Part shown: positions 62,874-64,000 of the stretch, in pieces
Layout: each line of letters begins with the position of its first letter
How positions within the stretch are numbered: the first letter of the stretch is position 1
Origin: Helicoverpa zea
Lineage: Eukaryota; Arthropoda; Insecta; Lepidoptera; Noctuidae
Length of the DNA stretch: 64,000 bases
NCBI RefSeq assembly: GCF_022581195.2
Contig: NC_061461.1
Location: 1,364,001-1,428,000, forward strand
Direction: 5' to 3'
The notes under the pieces: model-generated
What the model saw: the letters and a program-made list of their open reading frames with translations, nothing else
Databases searched by the model: none
What the model was told of the DNA's origin: nothing
Program-made: the position numbers and the translations under genes

Positions 62874-64000
62874 GCTGCAGTATGGATTATGGACTGCGCT
62901 CGCGCCGCTTCGTTCGCTCGCAGTAGTATACTCACGTCCATCAGGATGTTCCTCAGTAAGCGCGGGGCCGGCGCGCTCGCCCGTGGCCTCGGCCCGCAGC
63001 GCTCGCTGCAGTATGGACTGCGCTCGCGCCGCTTCGTTCGCTCGCAGTAGTATACTCACGTCCATCAGGATGTTCCTCAGTAAGCGCGGGGCCGGCGCGC
63101 TCGCCCGTGGCCTCGGCCCGCAGCGCTCGCTGCAGTATGGACTGCGCTCGCGCCGCTTCGTTCGCTCGCAGTAGTATACTCACGTCCATCAGGATGTTCC
63201 TCAGTAAGCGCGGGGCCGGCGCGCTCGCCCGTGGCCTCGGCCCGCAGCGCTCGCTGCAGTATGGACTGCGCTCGCGCCGCTTCGTTCGCTCGCAGTAGTA
63301 TACTCACGTCCATCAGGATGTTCCTCAGTAAGCGCGGGGCCGGCGCGCTCGCCCGTGGCCTCGGCCCGCAGCGCTCGCTGCAGTATGGACTGCGCTCGCG
63401 CCGCTTCGTTCGCTCGCAGTAGTATACTCACGTCCATCAGGATGTTCCTCAGTAAGCGCGGGGCCGGCGCGCTCGCCCGTGGCCTCGGCCCGCAGCGCTC
63501 GCTGCAGTATGGACTGCGCTCGCGCCGCTTCGTTCGCTCGCAGTAGTATACTCACGTCCATCAGGATGTTCCTCAGTAAGCGCGGGGCCGGCGCGCTCGC
63601 CCGTGGCCTCGGCCCGCAGCGCTCGCTGCAGTATGGACTGCGCTCGCGCCGCTTCGTTCGCTCGCAGTAGTATACTCACGTCCATCAGGATGTTCCTCAG
63701 TAAGCGCGGGGCCGGCGCGCTCGCCCGTGGCCTCGGCCCGCAGCGCTCGCTGCAGTATGGACTGCGCTCGCGCCGCTTCGTTCGCTCGCAGTAGTATACT
63801 CACGTCCATCAGGATGTTCCTCAGTAAGCGCGGGGCCGGCGCGCTCGCCCGTGGCCTCGGCCCGCAGCGCTCGCTGCAGTATGGACTGCGCTCGCGCCGC
63901 TTCGTTCGCTCGCAGTAGTATACTCACGTCCATCAGGATGTTCCTCAGTAAGCGCGGGGCCGGCGCGCTCGCCCGTGGCCTCGGCCCGCAGCGCTCGCTG
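62874..64000 (-). repeat. 124-bp tandem array; each unit contains an exon 3' end plus splice donor
   Basis: About nine GC-rich units of 124 bp run to the window edge. Complete units appear identical; the leftmost has a 7-bp insertion (TATGGAT before TATGGACTGC). On the - strand each unit reads QSILQRALRAEATGERAGPA then LTEEHPDG and one base, followed by a consensus donor GTGAGTATA. Donors recur every 124 bp (first at 62935, then 63059, 63183 and so on). The phase fits the exon at 62475-62584. Because 124 is not a multiple of 3, and one frame holds TGA, the array cannot be read as one exon. Only one unit is likely used; the rest would be intronic. The overlapping 63- and 78-codon frames here are by-products. 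Confidence 0.85.
62936..63032 (-). CDS. Basic-tail gene: candidate exon end within the array (leftmost copy shown)
   Basis: In the leftmost unit the - strand frame reads ANEAARAQSILQRALRAEAT, then GERAGPALTEEHPDG, ending with C before the GTGAGT donor at 62935. Joining to 62475-62584 is in frame. The upstream border is unknown: no good polypyrimidine-AG acceptor is visible in the unit, so the real exon probably starts beyond the window, and the unit actually spliced may be the rightmost. The right coordinate given here is arbitrary. Confidence 0.4.

Noticed and set aside
62769..63933. Repeated 63- and 78-codon frames on both strands
   Set aside because: They are the same frame recreated by the 124-bp repeat. 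They cross a splice donor and are not separate genes.
62874..64000. CRISPR-like array
   Set aside because: Units are head-to-tail with no variable spacers, in insect DNA.
56615..64000. Naming the - strand gene as a cohesin regulator (PDS5-like) or condensin subunit
   Set aside because: Only a low-complexity tail is visible; such tails occur in many chromatin proteins and I see no diagnostic motif.
1..64000. tRNA, rRNA or other classical RNA genes
   Set aside because: None recognised by eye on either strand; a covariance-model scan would be decisive.

Overview
This window is nuclear DNA from an insect, almost certainly a moth or butterfly (inference). It is AT-rich and has spliced genes with long introns full of transposable elements. 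Several repeat families are ones I know from Lepidoptera: a 200-bp Helitron with TC/CTAG ends, RTE-type LINE tails ending in GAT repeats, and short repeats seen in noctuid-type moths. No bacterial operon, CRISPR array, rRNA or tRNA was seen.

Three host genes can be supported. (1) A two-pore-domain potassium channel of the TWIK/KCNK1 type lies on the + strand between 16.6 and 48.4 kb. Two alternative beginnings join the same four 3' exons: form A uses exons at 16621-16732 and 25785-25889 (348 aa), and form B uses one exon at 30888-31251 (401 aa). All splice phases agree. (2) An intronless NO66-type JmjC oxygenase lies at 52105-53907 (+, 600 aa). (3) The 3' exons of a gene on the - strand (stop at 56615) encode a tail rich in Lys, Arg, Ser, Pro and Thr. 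Its most upstream visible exon end lies inside a 124-bp tandem array that runs off the right edge. Genes 2 and 3 converge tail to tail.

The left 16 kb holds a Tc1-type transposase cut by the window edge, one Helitron and decayed repeats, with no host exon recognised. The long channel introns hold a LINE with an intact ORF2 (19.4-23.1 kb), three small palindromic elements each flanked by TTA, and a nested block at 31.5-34.4 kb containing a decayed PIF/Harbinger element. Between the channel and NO66 are a 5'-truncated RTE insertion with a perfect 11-bp target duplication and a hAT deletion derivative with a perfect 8-bp duplication, the latter ending about 240 bp before the NO66 start codon. 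The 4.6-kb intron of the - strand gene holds a 2.56-kb element bounded by TTAA, with a separate 960-bp terminal-inverted-repeat element inside it.

The most unusual observations are the 124-bp array, in which every unit repeats an exon 3' end together with its splice donor, and the alternative channel N-termini, one of which lacks the cap cysteine of TWIK channels.
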